Positions 18,790 to 25,180 of a DNA stretch of 38,758 nt are shown in pieces; the stretch's first letter is position 1; every line of letters starts with the position of its first letter. This DNA is from Pararhodobacter sp. (GTDB lineage Bacteria; Pseudomonadota; Alphaproteobacteria; Rhodobacterales; Rhodobacteraceae). Position numbers and translations under genes: made by a program. Below the pieces are notes generated by a model that saw only the letters and a program-made list of their open reading frames with translations, was not told the origin of the DNA and did no database searches. The DNA lies in the NCBI GenBank assembly GCA_020832545.1, contig JAFIEK010000036.1:1-38758 (forward strand), read 5' to 3'.

Positions 18790-18865
18790 TTGCACGACCA
18801 CCCAGGGAGGAGGAGAGGGTCGGCGCGCAAATGTGCCTGGTTCGGGGAGGAGGTCGAACCAGGCA
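18790..18865 (-). ncRNA. CcsR-like sRNA, third two-hairpin unit
   Basis: Loop motifs (plus-strand GGGAGGAGG) at 18845-18853 and 18805-18813, 40 bases apart. The first hairpin is a perfect 11-bp stem, TGCCTGGTTCG/CGAACCAGGCA (18834-18844 with 18855-18865). The second pairs 18790-18803 with 18817-18830, 12 of 14 positions on the minus strand counting one G-U. The RNA shows CCUCCUCCC in both loops, the sequence of the 16S rRNA anti-Shine-Dalgarno end. Confidence 0.77.
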
Positions 18866-18891
18866 TTCCGGTGGGGCTTTGGGCCCCGAAT
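18865..18891 (-). other. Spacer hairpin between sRNA units two and three
   Basis: GGGGC (18873-18877) pairs with GCCCC (18883-18887), extended by ATTC/GAAT (18865-18868 with 18888-18891) across a 4-base bulge. No CCUCC motif and no U-tract. It occupies the 65-base interval between motif loops. Confidence 0.4.
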
Positions 18892-18896
18892 AACGG

Positions 18897-18972
18897 GCGC
18901 GGTTGCCCAGGGAGGAGGAGAGGACAACCGCGCTGTTGAGCGAACAGACCCGGGAGGAGGTGGGCCCGCGCA
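18897..18972 (-). ncRNA. CcsR-like sRNA, second two-hairpin unit
   Basis: Loop motifs at 18952-18960 and 18910-18918, 42 bases apart. The first hairpin (18941-18972) pairs at 10 of 11 positions on the minus strand, four of them G-U; on the plus strand these are A-C mismatches. The second (18897-18933) is a 12-bp stem with GCGCGGTTG/CAACCGCGC plus an inner G-U and two G-C pairs. The strand bias of the wobble pairs shows that the minus-strand RNA is the functional form. Confidence 0.77.
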
Positions 18973-18979
18973 TCAGGTT

Positions 18980-19051
18980 GGAACGGCCGCAGGGAGGAGG
19001 AGAGCGGCGGTTCCGTCACGATCGGCCCAGGGAGGAGGAGGGGCCTTTCGT
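18980..19051 (-). ncRNA. CcsR-like sRNA, first two-hairpin unit
   Basis: Loop motifs at 19030-19038 and 18992-19000, 38 bases apart. The second hairpin pairs GGAACGGCCGC (18980-18990) with GCGGCGGTTCC (19004-19014), 10 of 11. The first pairs 19019-19028 with 19041-19050, 8 of 10. It starts about 45 bases after the DUF1127 stop, so it would be released from the 3' UTR of that message. Confidence 0.77.
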
Positions 19052-19096
19052 CTCGTGTCGGGCGGGCGCTGGGCGCCAACCCGGAATTCTCTTGCC

Positions 19097-19315
19097 TCAG
19101 GCGTTCTTGCCATAGGCGGCTTCATACGCCAGCCGGGTGATCATTGAGCGCGAAACGCCCATGTCTTGCAGTTCCCGGGTGCTCAGCGCACTCAGCTCTT
19201 CATACGTGCGCCGGAACGTGATGTACCGGTTCCAGCTGTCAGCGAGCCCTGCGAAGAAATCGCGGACGGTGCTGAAGGGGCTTGCGCCGCGGAAGGTTTC
19301 ATTCAGAAAAGCCAT
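19097..19315 (-). CDS. ccaF1: DUF1127 small protein, CcaF1-like
   Basis: A 72-aa protein. The DUF1127 part is at the C-terminal half: WNRYITFRRTYEELSALSTRELQDMGVSRSMITRLAYEAAYG, with the usual LxxLSxRELxDxGxxR pattern. The Arg-rich helix fits nucleic-acid binding. In R. sphaeroides the homologous DUF1127 protein CcaF1 is encoded directly upstream of the CcsR sRNAs and binds RNA. Here the gene sits in the same place, 45 bases before the first hairpin, behind an RpoH-type promoter. DUF1127 genes are common in these genomes, so the symbol rests mainly on context. ATG 19315 is the only good start. Confidence 0.88.
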   Translation of the reverse strand: MAFLNETFRGASPFSTVRDFFAGLADSWNRYITFRRTYEELSALSTRELQDMGVSRSMITRLAYEAAYGKNA

Positions 19316-19398
19316 GTTCGTGCTCTTTCATCTTCGTTCTGCCGCGCTTTCCTGCCGTTCGCTTGCTTTCCGGCGCGGTTCTGTTCGTCTTGAAGGTA

Positions 19399-19426
19399 AG
19401 ATGGGGGAAATGCTGCGCTTGCACAA
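19399..19426 (-). promoter_or_regulatory. RpoH (sigma-32)-type promoter of the DUF1127-sRNA operon
   Basis: On the minus strand TTGTGC (19426-19421), a 14-base spacer, then CCCCATCT (19406-19399). The second element matches the sigma-32 -10 consensus CCCCAT-N-T at every defined position, and the spacing is typical for heat-shock promoters. A start near 19390 leaves a leader of about 75 bases. The R. sphaeroides ccsR operon is known to depend on RpoHI/RpoHII, so the match agrees with the operon identity. Confidence 0.7.
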
Positions 19427-19636
19427 TCCCTTGCTTCGTCAATGCTGCCATGCAGCGACTGCATGGCGACGCGGCGTAAACTTTTGGCTGGAATCAATGG
19501 ACTTGCCGCGAAAATGATCGCCCGGCAAAGTTTGGCAGGGGGCGCAAGGTCGCATCGGCTTGCATCGGCCTTGTTCGGCTGGAAAAAGAGCACAGGTTTA
19601 GCGCGACAGAACGACCGGCCAGAACAGGAGCCCGCC

Positions 19637-20743
19637 ATGAACACGCCCCCATCCCCCACGCGCGAAGAGGTGCTTGAAGCACTGCGCGCCGTCACCTTGC
19701 CTGACGGTGGTGATCTGGTCGGGCGCGATTTGGTGCGCGCACTGGTCGTGGACGAAGGCATTGTGCGATTCGTGCTTGAAGCCGAAACACCTGAGGACGC
19801 GCGCAAGCTGGAAACGGTGCGCGGGCAGGCCGAGCGCGCGGTTCTGGCGCTGCCCGGTGTGGCCAAGGTCAATGTGGCGCTGACCGCGCATGGTCCCGCC
19901 GCAAAGCCCAGCCCCCGCCCACCGCAAGGAGGCCCACAAGGCGAGGCGCCATCGCTTAAGATCGGTCGTCACCCCACTGCGGGCCCTGCCACTGTGCCGG
20001 GCGTCAAACGGATCATTGCCATCGGCTCGGGCAAGGGCGGGGTGGGCAAATCCACCGTTTCTTCAAATCTGGCAGTGGCCCTGTCGCGTGAGGGCTGGCG
20101 CGTGGGGCTGTTGGACGCCGATATATACGGCCCCAGCCAGCCGCGCATGATGGGCGTCAGCAAGCGCCCCGCCTCGCCCGATGGCAAGATCATCGTGCCC
20201 CCGGTGGCGCATGGCGTCACCATGATCTCGATCGGGCTGATGCTGCGCGAAGATGAGGCGGTGATCTGGCGCGGGCCGATGCTTATGGGCGCGTTGCAGC
20301 AGTTGCTGACGCAGGTGCAATGGGGCGAACTGGATGTGCTGATCGTCGACATGCCACCGGGCACGGGCGATGTGCAACTGACGCTCTGTCAGAAATTCGA
20401 CGTCTTTGGCGCGATCGTGGTGTCCACCCCGCAGGACGTGGCGCTGCTGGATGCCCGCAAGGCCCTGCGCGCTTTTCAGACACTGAAAACCCCGATTCTG
20501 GGCCTGATCGAAAACATGTCGACCTTCATCTGCCCCAAATGCGGCCATGAAGAGCATATCTTCGGTGATGGTGGCGTGAAGCGCGAGGCAGAGAAGTTGG
20601 GCCTGCCGTTTCTTGGTGAGCTGCCGCTGTCGGTCGAGGTGCGGCTGGCGGGCGATGGCGGTATTCCGGTCGCGGCCACGGACAGCCCGGTTGCCGATGC
20701 CTACCGTCGCATGGCGAAGCGGCTGATGGAACGCTGCGCCTGA
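19637..20743 (+). CDS. mrp: Mrp/ApbC family iron-sulfur cluster carrier ATPase
   Basis: A 368-aa P-loop ATPase that carries a [4Fe-4S] cluster to apo-proteins in the cytosol. The N-terminal MIP18-like domain (1-85) is followed by a Pro/Gly-rich linker and the deviant Walker A SGKGGVGKST (131-140). LLDADIYGPSQPRMMG and LIVDMPPGTGDVQLTL follow, then the cluster-ligating pair CPKC (Cys299, Cys302). All family residues are present. ATG 19637 has CAGGAG six bases upstream and gives the normal length. An in-frame opening at 19442 would overlap the divergent RpoH promoter. The gene ends with a GC-rich hairpin (20769-20787) and no obvious T-run. Confidence 0.96.
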   Translation: MNTPPSPTREEVLEALRAVTLPDGGDLVGRDLVRALVVDEGIVRFVLEAETPEDARKLETVRGQAERAVLALPGVAKVNVALTAHGPAAKPSPRPPQGGPQGEAPSLKIGRHPTAGPATVPGVKRIIAIGSGKGGVGKSTVSSNLAVALSREGWRVGLLDADIYGPSQPRMMGVSKRPASPDGKIIVPPVAHGVTMISIGLMLREDEAVIWRGPMLMGALQQLLTQVQWGELDVLIVDMPPGTGDVQLTLCQKFDVFGAIVVSTPQDVALLDARKALRAFQTLKTPILGLIENMSTFICPKCGHEEHIFGDGGVKREAEKLGLPFLGELPLSVEVRLAGDGGIPVAATDSPVADAYRRMAKRLMERCA

Positions 20744-20768
20744 ACCTTTGACGCATCCGCGATGACGG

Positions 20769-20787
20769 CCCGTGCCCATGGCGCGGG
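20769..20787 (+). terminator. Weak terminator hairpin after mrp
   Basis: CCCGTGCC (20769-20776) pairs with GGCGCGGG (20780-20787) with one G-U and a 3-base loop. No T-run follows, so termination is uncertain. It separates mrp from the dcw leader region. Confidence 0.4.
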
Positions 20788-20789
20788 TC

Positions 20790-21079
20790 GAATCATTTGC
20801 AGCGGACGCACGGCTGGGAAATCATGGGAGAAGTTGGTTTTTTGTCCGGGAAGGGCGGTGATTCGAGTGGTTACAATGGCTTTTCGTGGGGAAAAACGTG
20901 GCATTCATGCCACATCTGTTCTGCTTCTTCGGGAAATCATGGCCCGAATTTGGATCACGTAACTTTCGGTTATTTTGTGGGGGCTGGTGCAATTTTTGTC
21001 TATATGTTGTTTATCACGCCTTTAGAATCGCGGATATCGTGCCTGAATCCTTCACCGCAGCGTGAGAAGTGAGTGAGTC
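20790..21079. promoter_or_regulatory. Cluster of five GANTC (CcrM methylation) sites before the dcw leader
   Basis: GANTC occurs at 20790 (GAATC), 20860 (GATTC), 21025 (GAATC), 21045 (GAATC) and 21075 (GAGTC). GANTC is the site of the cell-cycle methylase CcrM in alphaproteobacteria, where promoter methylation with GcrA times division genes. Five in 290 bases is dense for a GC-rich genome. This stretch holds no gene. Confidence 0.5.
20815..20839 (+). promoter_or_regulatory. MraZ-box array, forward orientation
   Basis: Three direct repeats at exact 10-base spacing: TGGGA (20815), TGGGA (20825) and TGGTT (20835). MraZ of E. coli binds TGGGN repeats separated by 5 bases, the same geometry. The array lies 558 bases before mraZ, downstream of mrp. 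An inverted copy of the whole array is at 21091-21115. A partial third copy, GGGAAATCATGG, is at 20931-20942. Confidence 0.55.
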
Positions 21080-21090
21080 AGAGCAAAGAA

Positions 21091-21115
21091 AACCATTGCT
21101 TCCCATAATTTCCCA
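21091..21115 (-). promoter_or_regulatory. MraZ-box array, reverse orientation, at the likely dcw promoter
   Basis: On the minus strand TGGGA (21115-21111), TGGGA (21105-21101) and TGGTT (21095-21091) repeat every 10 bases, an inverted copy of the array at 20815-20839. The plus-strand hexamer CATAAT at 21104-21109 lies inside and fits a -10 element. A start near 21117 would put this operator over the promoter and give a leader of about 256 bases. No good -35 is seen, so the promoter itself is tentative. Confidence 0.6.
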
Positions 21116-21116
21116 T

Positions 21117-21324
21117 GCCATTCCTGTTCTCACGGAAGAGCGGTTAAAAACAAAAAGACGAAACGAGGCGTTTCATACAGGCAACCCGCTTTTCTCCAAC
21201 AAGAGATCCGACGCGCAAGCGAGCAGACATCCCCCCCAGGTGGCATGCGTAGTCGGGCACCCAGAGATGGGACAGAGGGCGGCGGTTCGGGCAGTGGCAG
21301 CAGCCCGACCGCCGTTTTCCTTTT
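21117..21324 (+). ncRNA. upsM: UpsM-like leader sRNA of the dcw cluster
   Basis: In R. sphaeroides the dcw mRNA has an unusually long leader (about 268 bases) with an internal intrinsic terminator; termination releases the sRNA UpsM. Here the same layout is seen: a gene-free leader before mraZ, a small hairpin GAAACG/CGTTTC (21160-21174), and a strong terminator at 21280-21324. The terminator ends 49 bases before the mraZ start. From the candidate start near 21117 the RNA would be about 208 bases. The 5' end is inferred from the -10-like CATAAT; the 3' end is well supported. Confidence 0.72.
21280..21324 (+). terminator. Intrinsic terminator/attenuator in the mraZ leader
   Basis: CGGCGG and TCGGGC (21280-21292, one bulged T) pair with GCCCGA and CCGCCG (21303-21314) around a 10-base loop, then TTTTCCTTTT (21315-21324). 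Twelve base pairs with a U-rich tail is a strong terminator, yet it lies upstream of the first dcw gene. Every dcw transcript from the upstream promoter must read through it. Confidence 0.88.
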
Positions 21325-21372
21325 GCGGCGGGACATCCTCGTCGTGGGCAGTGAGTGGAAAGGCGAAAAGGC

Positions 21373-21876
21373 GTGGCGCGCAGGTTTCGCGGCGAATACC
21401 ACCAGAAGGTGGATACCAAGGGCAGGGTCTCGATCCCGGCCCTGTTTCGCCGTGTGATCGAAGCCGCCGACCCTGACCACACCGACGGCCAGCGCCCCAA
21501 TCTGGTGATTGTCTACGGCACGAATACCCAAAAACAGCTTGATTGCTACACGATCGACGCGATCGACGAGATTGATCGCCGGATCGACCGCATGAAACCC
21601 GGCTCCATTGAACGCAAGATGCTGGAACGCATCTATCACGGCCATTCTCTGCCCGCGCAGGTCGATGAGGACGGGCGCATCGTGCTGCCCGCCAAACTGC
21701 GTGAGAAGATTGGTCTGGGCGGTGAGGCGTTTTTCATCGCCTCAGGCGATCATTTCGAAATCTGGAAGCCCGAAACCTATGAGGCCGAGGAAACGGCCAA
21801 GGCCGAAGAATGGCTTGAGCAGCAGGATGAAGGCTTTGACCCCCGCACCCTTCTGCCGGATCTGCCGGACGTGTGA
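21373..21876 (+). CDS. mraZ: Transcriptional regulator MraZ
   Basis: First gene of the dcw cluster, a ring-forming DNA-binding protein with two SpoVT/AbrB-like halves. The conserved DxxGR motifs are [13 protein letters not shown] (residues 14-26) and [13 protein letters not shown] (98-110). It binds TGGGN repeats at its own promoter and usually represses the cluster. GTG 21373 is chosen since it yields [14 protein letters not shown], the usual N terminus; an ATG 18 bases earlier is possible. Length 167 aa includes an acidic C-terminal tail ([13 protein letters not shown]). The stop overlaps the potential GTG start of rsmH. Confidence 0.95.
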   Translation: MARRFRGEYHQKVDTKGRVSIPALFRRVIEAADPDHTDGQRPNLVIVYGTNTQKQLDCYTIDAIDEIDRRIDRMKPGSIERKMLERIYHGHSLPAQVDEDGRIVLPAKLREKIGLGGEAFFIASGDHFEIWKPETYEAEETAKAEEWLEQQDEGFDPRTLLPDLPDV

Positions 21877-21887
21877 CGGAAAGGATT

Positions 21888-22880
21888 ATGCCCCAGCCAA
21901 CGGATGCCGCCCCCCATGTTCCCGTTCTCCTCGGCCCGCTTCTGGCTGCGGTGGCGCCGGTTGCCGGGGTCTGGCTGGATGGTACGCTCGGCGCTGGCAG
22001 CTACGCACGCGGCCTGCTGGAGGCCGGAGCGGCGCAGGTGATCGGCATTGACCGCGATCCGCTGGCACTGGAACTGGCGCAGCAATGGGCCGCCCCCTAT
22101 GGCGACCGGATGCGGCTGGTGCAGGGCACGTTCGGGCGGCTGGATGAATACTCTGAGGTGCCGCTGGATGGCGTGGTGCTGGATCTGGGCGTGTCCTCGA
22201 TGCAGCTTGACCGGGCCGAGCGCGGCTTTTCCTTCGCCAAGGACGGCCCGCTGGACATGCGCATGAGCCAGGAGGGCGAGACGGCGGCCGAACTGGTGAA
22301 CTCGGTTTCCGAATCAACGCTGGCCGACATTCTGTATCACTACGGCGAAGAGCGCGCCTCGCGCCGGATTGCCCGCGCCATCGTCAAGGCCCGCAGCATT
22401 GCCTCGATCGAGAGCACGCTGCAACTGACCGAGATCGTCTCGTCCTGCCTGCCACGCCCCAAGCCCGGGCAAAGCCACCCGGCCACGCGCAGCTTTCAGG
22501 CGATCCGCATCGCAGTGAATGCCGAATTTCATGAACTGGTGAACGGGCTTGAGGCCGCTGAGCGCGCGCTGAAACCCGGTGGAATGCTGGCGGTGGTGAC
22601 CTTCCATTCTCTCGAAGACCGGATCGTCAAGCGGTTCATGCAGGTGCGTGCCGGGCGTGCGGGGCAGGGCAGTCGTCATGCGCCGCTGGTTGCACCCGAG
22701 CCCGCGCGGTTCGATCTGATCACCCGCCGCCCGGTCGGTGCCGATGAGGAAGAACTTGCCGTCAACCCGCGCTCGCGCTCGGCGCTTTTGCGGATTGCGC
22801 GGCGCACGGATGCGCCGGCCGGCCCCGTTGACCGCTCGGTTCTGGGTCTGCCGCTTCTGGCCTTGAAAGGAGAGGGGTGA
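21888..22880 (+). CDS. rsmH: 16S rRNA (cytosine-1402 N4)-methyltransferase
   Basis: RsmH (MraW) methylates C1402 in the ribosomal P site with SAM. Family blocks are [26 protein letters not shown] (SAM site), [34 protein letters not shown], and near the C terminus [12 protein letters not shown] and [14 protein letters not shown]. The usual N-terminal HxPVL and the central insertion are complete; length is 330 aa. ATG 21888 is chosen since GGAAAGG precedes it. A GTG at 21873, overlapping the mraZ stop, would add five residues but has no ribosome site. It overlaps the ftsL start by one base. Confidence 0.96.
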   Translation: MPQPTDAAPHVPVLLGPLLAAVAPVAGVWLDGTLGAGSYARGLLEAGAAQVIGIDRDPLALELAQQWAAPYGDRMRLVQGTFGRLDEYSEVPLDGVVLDLGVSSMQLDRAERGFSFAKDGPLDMRMSQEGETAAELVNSVSESTLADILYHYGEERASRRIARAIVKARSIASIESTLQLTEIVSSCLPRPKPGQSHPATRSFQAIRIAVNAEFHELVNGLEAAERALKPGGMLAVVTFHSLEDRIVKRFMQVRAGRAGQGSRHAPLVAPEPARFDLITRRPVGADEEELAVNPRSRSALLRIARRTDAPAGPVDRSVLGLPLLALKGEG

Positions 22881-23245
22881 TGCGCTCGTTGTTCTATGTT
22901 CTTTCCTCTCTGGCGATCATGGCGCTGGCCGTCTGGGCCTATAACGAGAACCACAAGACACAGCAGTCAAAGGCCCAGGTTGCAGAATTGCGCCGCGAGA
23001 TCCGCTCATTGCGCGAGGCGATCAGCGTACAGCGCGCCGAATGGGCCTTTCTCAACCGCCCTGACCGTCTGCGCGATCTGGCCGAGGTCAATTTCGACCG
23101 GCTGAAGCTGATGCCGATAACCGGCGCGCAGTTTGGCCGGATCGATGAGATTGTCTATCCGCTGCCAGAGCCCGAACCGGCAATCAGCGATGCCATCGAG
23201 GTTCTGGGCGAAATCCGCCATACTGCCGAGGATGAGCGCCCATGA
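22880..23245 (+). CDS. ftsL: Cell division protein FtsL
   Basis: A 121-aa bitopic inner-membrane protein: a short cytoplasmic end, one membrane helix (about 5-22, LFYVLSSLAIMALAVWAY), then a periplasmic coiled coil (about 28-60, heptad pattern in KAQVAELRREIRSLREAI). FtsL joins FtsB and FtsQ and activates FtsW-FtsI at the septum. Sequence is poorly conserved, so the call leans on topology and its place between rsmH and ftsI. ATG 22880 shares one base with the rsmH stop and has AAGGAG upstream. The end overlaps ftsI by four bases. The Pro/Glu-rich tail is ordinary for Rhodobacterales. Confidence 0.88.
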   Translation: MRSLFYVLSSLAIMALAVWAYNENHKTQQSKAQVAELRREIRSLREAISVQRAEWAFLNRPDRLRDLAEVNFDRLKLMPITGAQFGRIDEIVYPLPEPEPAISDAIEVLGEIRHTAEDERP

Positions 23246-25029
23246 TCCGCATTCCCCTGCGCCCTTTGCCTCGTGTCCTGCAAGCCCGCGCACAGGGTGA
23301 GAACCCGCTGCATATCGAACGCGAGAACCTGCGCCTGCGCCATGAGCAGATGCGCGATCAGGCACGGCGACGGGCTGAATGGCGGTTGATCTTTCTGGCG
23401 GCGTTCTTTTTCATGGGGTTTGCGCTGATCGGCGCGCGGATGGGCCTGTTGGCGGCCAGCCCGCCGCATGAAGCGGCGGCTTTTCAGGGTGAGGATATCG
23501 CCGCGTTCCGCGCCGAGATCCAGGATCGAAATGGCCGCATACTCGCCACCAATCTGGTGACCAACTCGCTTTATGCCGAACTGCGCTACATGGTCGACGG
23601 CGCGCGCGCGGCGCAGGAACTTGCACGGATCCTGCCCGAGGTTGATGCCGACCGCCTTGCCGCCCGCCTGACAGATCCCAATCGCCGCTTCGTCTGGATC
23701 CGCGCGCGTCTGTCGCCGGAACAGGTGCAGGCGGTACATGAAATCGGCGAGCCGGGGTTGCTGTTCGGCCCGCGCGAAATGCGCCTGTATCCCAACGGGC
23801 ACCTGGCAGCGCATGTGCTGGGCGGCACCAGCTATGGCCAGCAAGGCGTGAGCGCGGCCGAGATCATCGGCACCGCCGGGATCGAACACCGGCTCGACGA
23901 GCAGCTGCGTGACCCGGCGACGGCGGATGCGCCGCTGCGCCTGTCGCTTGACGTGACCGCGCAGGCCATCGCCGCCGAGGTGCTTGACAGCGGGATCAAC
24001 ATGCTGGGCGCGCGCGCCGGATCGGTGATCATCATGGATGCCCATTCCGGTGAGGTGGTCACCATGGTCTCGCTGCCGGATTTTGACCCCAACAACCGTC
24101 CCGCCCCCCCCACCGAGGGCGACCCCACCGACAGCCCGCTCTTTAACCACGCGGTGCAGGGGGTGTATGAGCTGGGCTCCGTCATGAAGGCCTTTGCTGT
24201 CGCGCAGGCGCTGGAGCTGGAGCTGGTGACCACGGAAACCATGGTTGATACGCGCGGCCCCCTGCGCATCGGGCGGCATTCGATCAACGATTTCCGCAAC
24301 TACGGCGCGCAGCTTTCGGTGAGCGATGTTTTCGTGCGCTCGTCCAATATCGGCACGGCCCGTCTGGCCCAGCAGATCGGTGCAGAACGTCAGCGCGAGT
24401 TCCTGCGCAGTTTCGGCTTTCTGGAACCGGCCACCATTGAACTGGCAGAAACCGCGCGCGCCCGCCCGCAGTTCCCTGATCGCTGGAGCGAGATCTCCTC
24501 GGTCACCATTTCTTACGGCCACGGGCTTTCGACCAGTCCGCTGCAACTGGCCGCCGGTTATGCGACGCTGGTGAATGGCGGCACGCGGGTAGTGCCGACG
24601 ATGCTGCGCCGCACCGCGCATGTGCCGGGTGAACGGCTGATATCCGAGCGCACCTCGGCCACCATGCGGTCGCTGATGCGCCAGGTGGTGACCCGTGGCA
24701 CGGCCTCGATGGCCGAGGTCGAAGGCTTTGCCTTCGGCGGCAAGACCGGCACCGCCGACAAACCCGATGCAAGGGGCGGCTATGCGCGCGATCGCGTGAT
24801 CGCCACCTTTGCCGGGGCCTTTCCGATGAACGACCCACGCTATGTGGTCGTGGTGACGCTGGATGAACCCAACGAGACCTCGTCCGGCGAGGCGCGGCGC
24901 ACCGCGGGCTGGACAGTGGTGCCCGTCGCCGCCGAGATCGTGCGCCGCACCGCACCGCTTCTGGGCGTGCGGCCACAGAGCAACGCAGAGAGCACGGCCG
25001 CGATTGAAGCGGCGCTGCGCCTGCGGTAA
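23242..25029 (+). CDS. ftsI: Peptidoglycan DD-transpeptidase FtsI (PBP3)
   Basis: The septal class B penicillin-binding protein, cross-linking peptide stems during division in complex with FtsW. It has a cytoplasmic N terminus of about 47 residues, one membrane helix (48-70), a pedestal domain beginning with IQDRNGRILATN, and the transpeptidase domain. Catalytic motifs are intact: SVMK (Ser313-Lys316), SSN (367-369) and KTGT (501-504). It is 595 aa. ATG 23242 overlaps the ftsL stop in ATGA. The gene is followed by a palindromic repeat and then murE, a 151-base break in an otherwise tightly packed cluster. Confidence 0.97.
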   Translation: MIRIPLRPLPRVLQARAQGENPLHIERENLRLRHEQMRDQARRRAEWRLIFLAAFFFMGFALIGARMGLLAASPPHEAAAFQGEDIAAFRAEIQDRNGRILATNLVTNSLYAELRYMVDGARAAQELARILPEVDADRLAARLTDPNRRFVWIRARLSPEQVQAVHEIGEPGLLFGPREMRLYPNGHLAAHVLGGTSYGQQGVSAAEIIGTAGIEHRLDEQLRDPATADAPLRLSLDVTAQAIAAEVLDSGINMLGARAGSVIIMDAHSGEVVTMVSLPDFDPNNRPAPPTEGDPTDSPLFNHAVQGVYELGSVMKAFAVAQALELELVTTETMVDTRGPLRIGRHSINDFRNYGAQLSVSDVFVRSSNIGTARLAQQIGAERQREFLRSFGFLEPATIELAETARARPQFPDRWSEISSVTISYGHGLSTSPLQLAAGYATLVNGGTRVVPTMLRRTAHVPGERLISERTSATMRSLMRQVVTRGTASMAEVEGFAFGGKTGTADKPDARGGYARDRVIATFAGAFPMNDPRYVVVVTLDEPNETSSGEARRTAGWTVVPVAAEIVRRTAPLLGVRPQSNAESTAAIEAALRLR

Positions 25030-25034
25030 AGGAA

Positions 25035-25126
25035 AGGCGCAGGGCTCCGCCTGTGTCATCTTGCCGCAAATACGCTGCGGGGGTGACCTGGCGCATCGCG
25101 CCAGGAGGGGGCTGCAAAAGCCCCCT
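25035..25126 (+). repeat. Palindromic intergenic repeat, copy C, inside the dcw cluster
   Basis: Same order of blocks as copy B: TCATCTTGCCGCAAATACGC, GGGGGTGA, a hairpin CCTGGCGC/GCGCCAGG, then AGGGGGC/GCCCCCT (25106-25126). The middle hairpin differs in sequence from copies A and B on both arms yet still pairs, so structure rather than sequence is kept. It sits between ftsI and murE. Confidence 0.72.
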
Positions 25127-25180
25127 TTCGCGGCAGTTGCGGGGCGGCCAAGTTGATCGAGGACAGCGCATGAGGGCCAG

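Noticed and set aside
18694-19038. Regularly spaced GGGAGGAGG repeats looked like a CRISPR array
   Set aside because: The shared core is only 9-12 bases, each lies in the loop of a different stem, spacing is uneven (38-70), and no cas gene is near. Hairpin RNAs explain it better.
18694-19038. GGAGG on the plus strand read as a series of ribosome-binding sites for tiny genes
   Set aside because: No start codons at proper distance with sensible reading frames follow; translated products are low-complexity Arg/Glu/Gly. Wobble pairs and the T-run place the function on the minus strand.
21001-21006. TATATG as the -10 element of the dcw promoter
   Set aside because: No -35 at workable distance (nearest TTGTGG is 20 bases away), and it would give an RNA about 100 bases longer than the known UpsM. 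CATAAT at 21104 fits length and operator overlap better, though its own -35 is poor.
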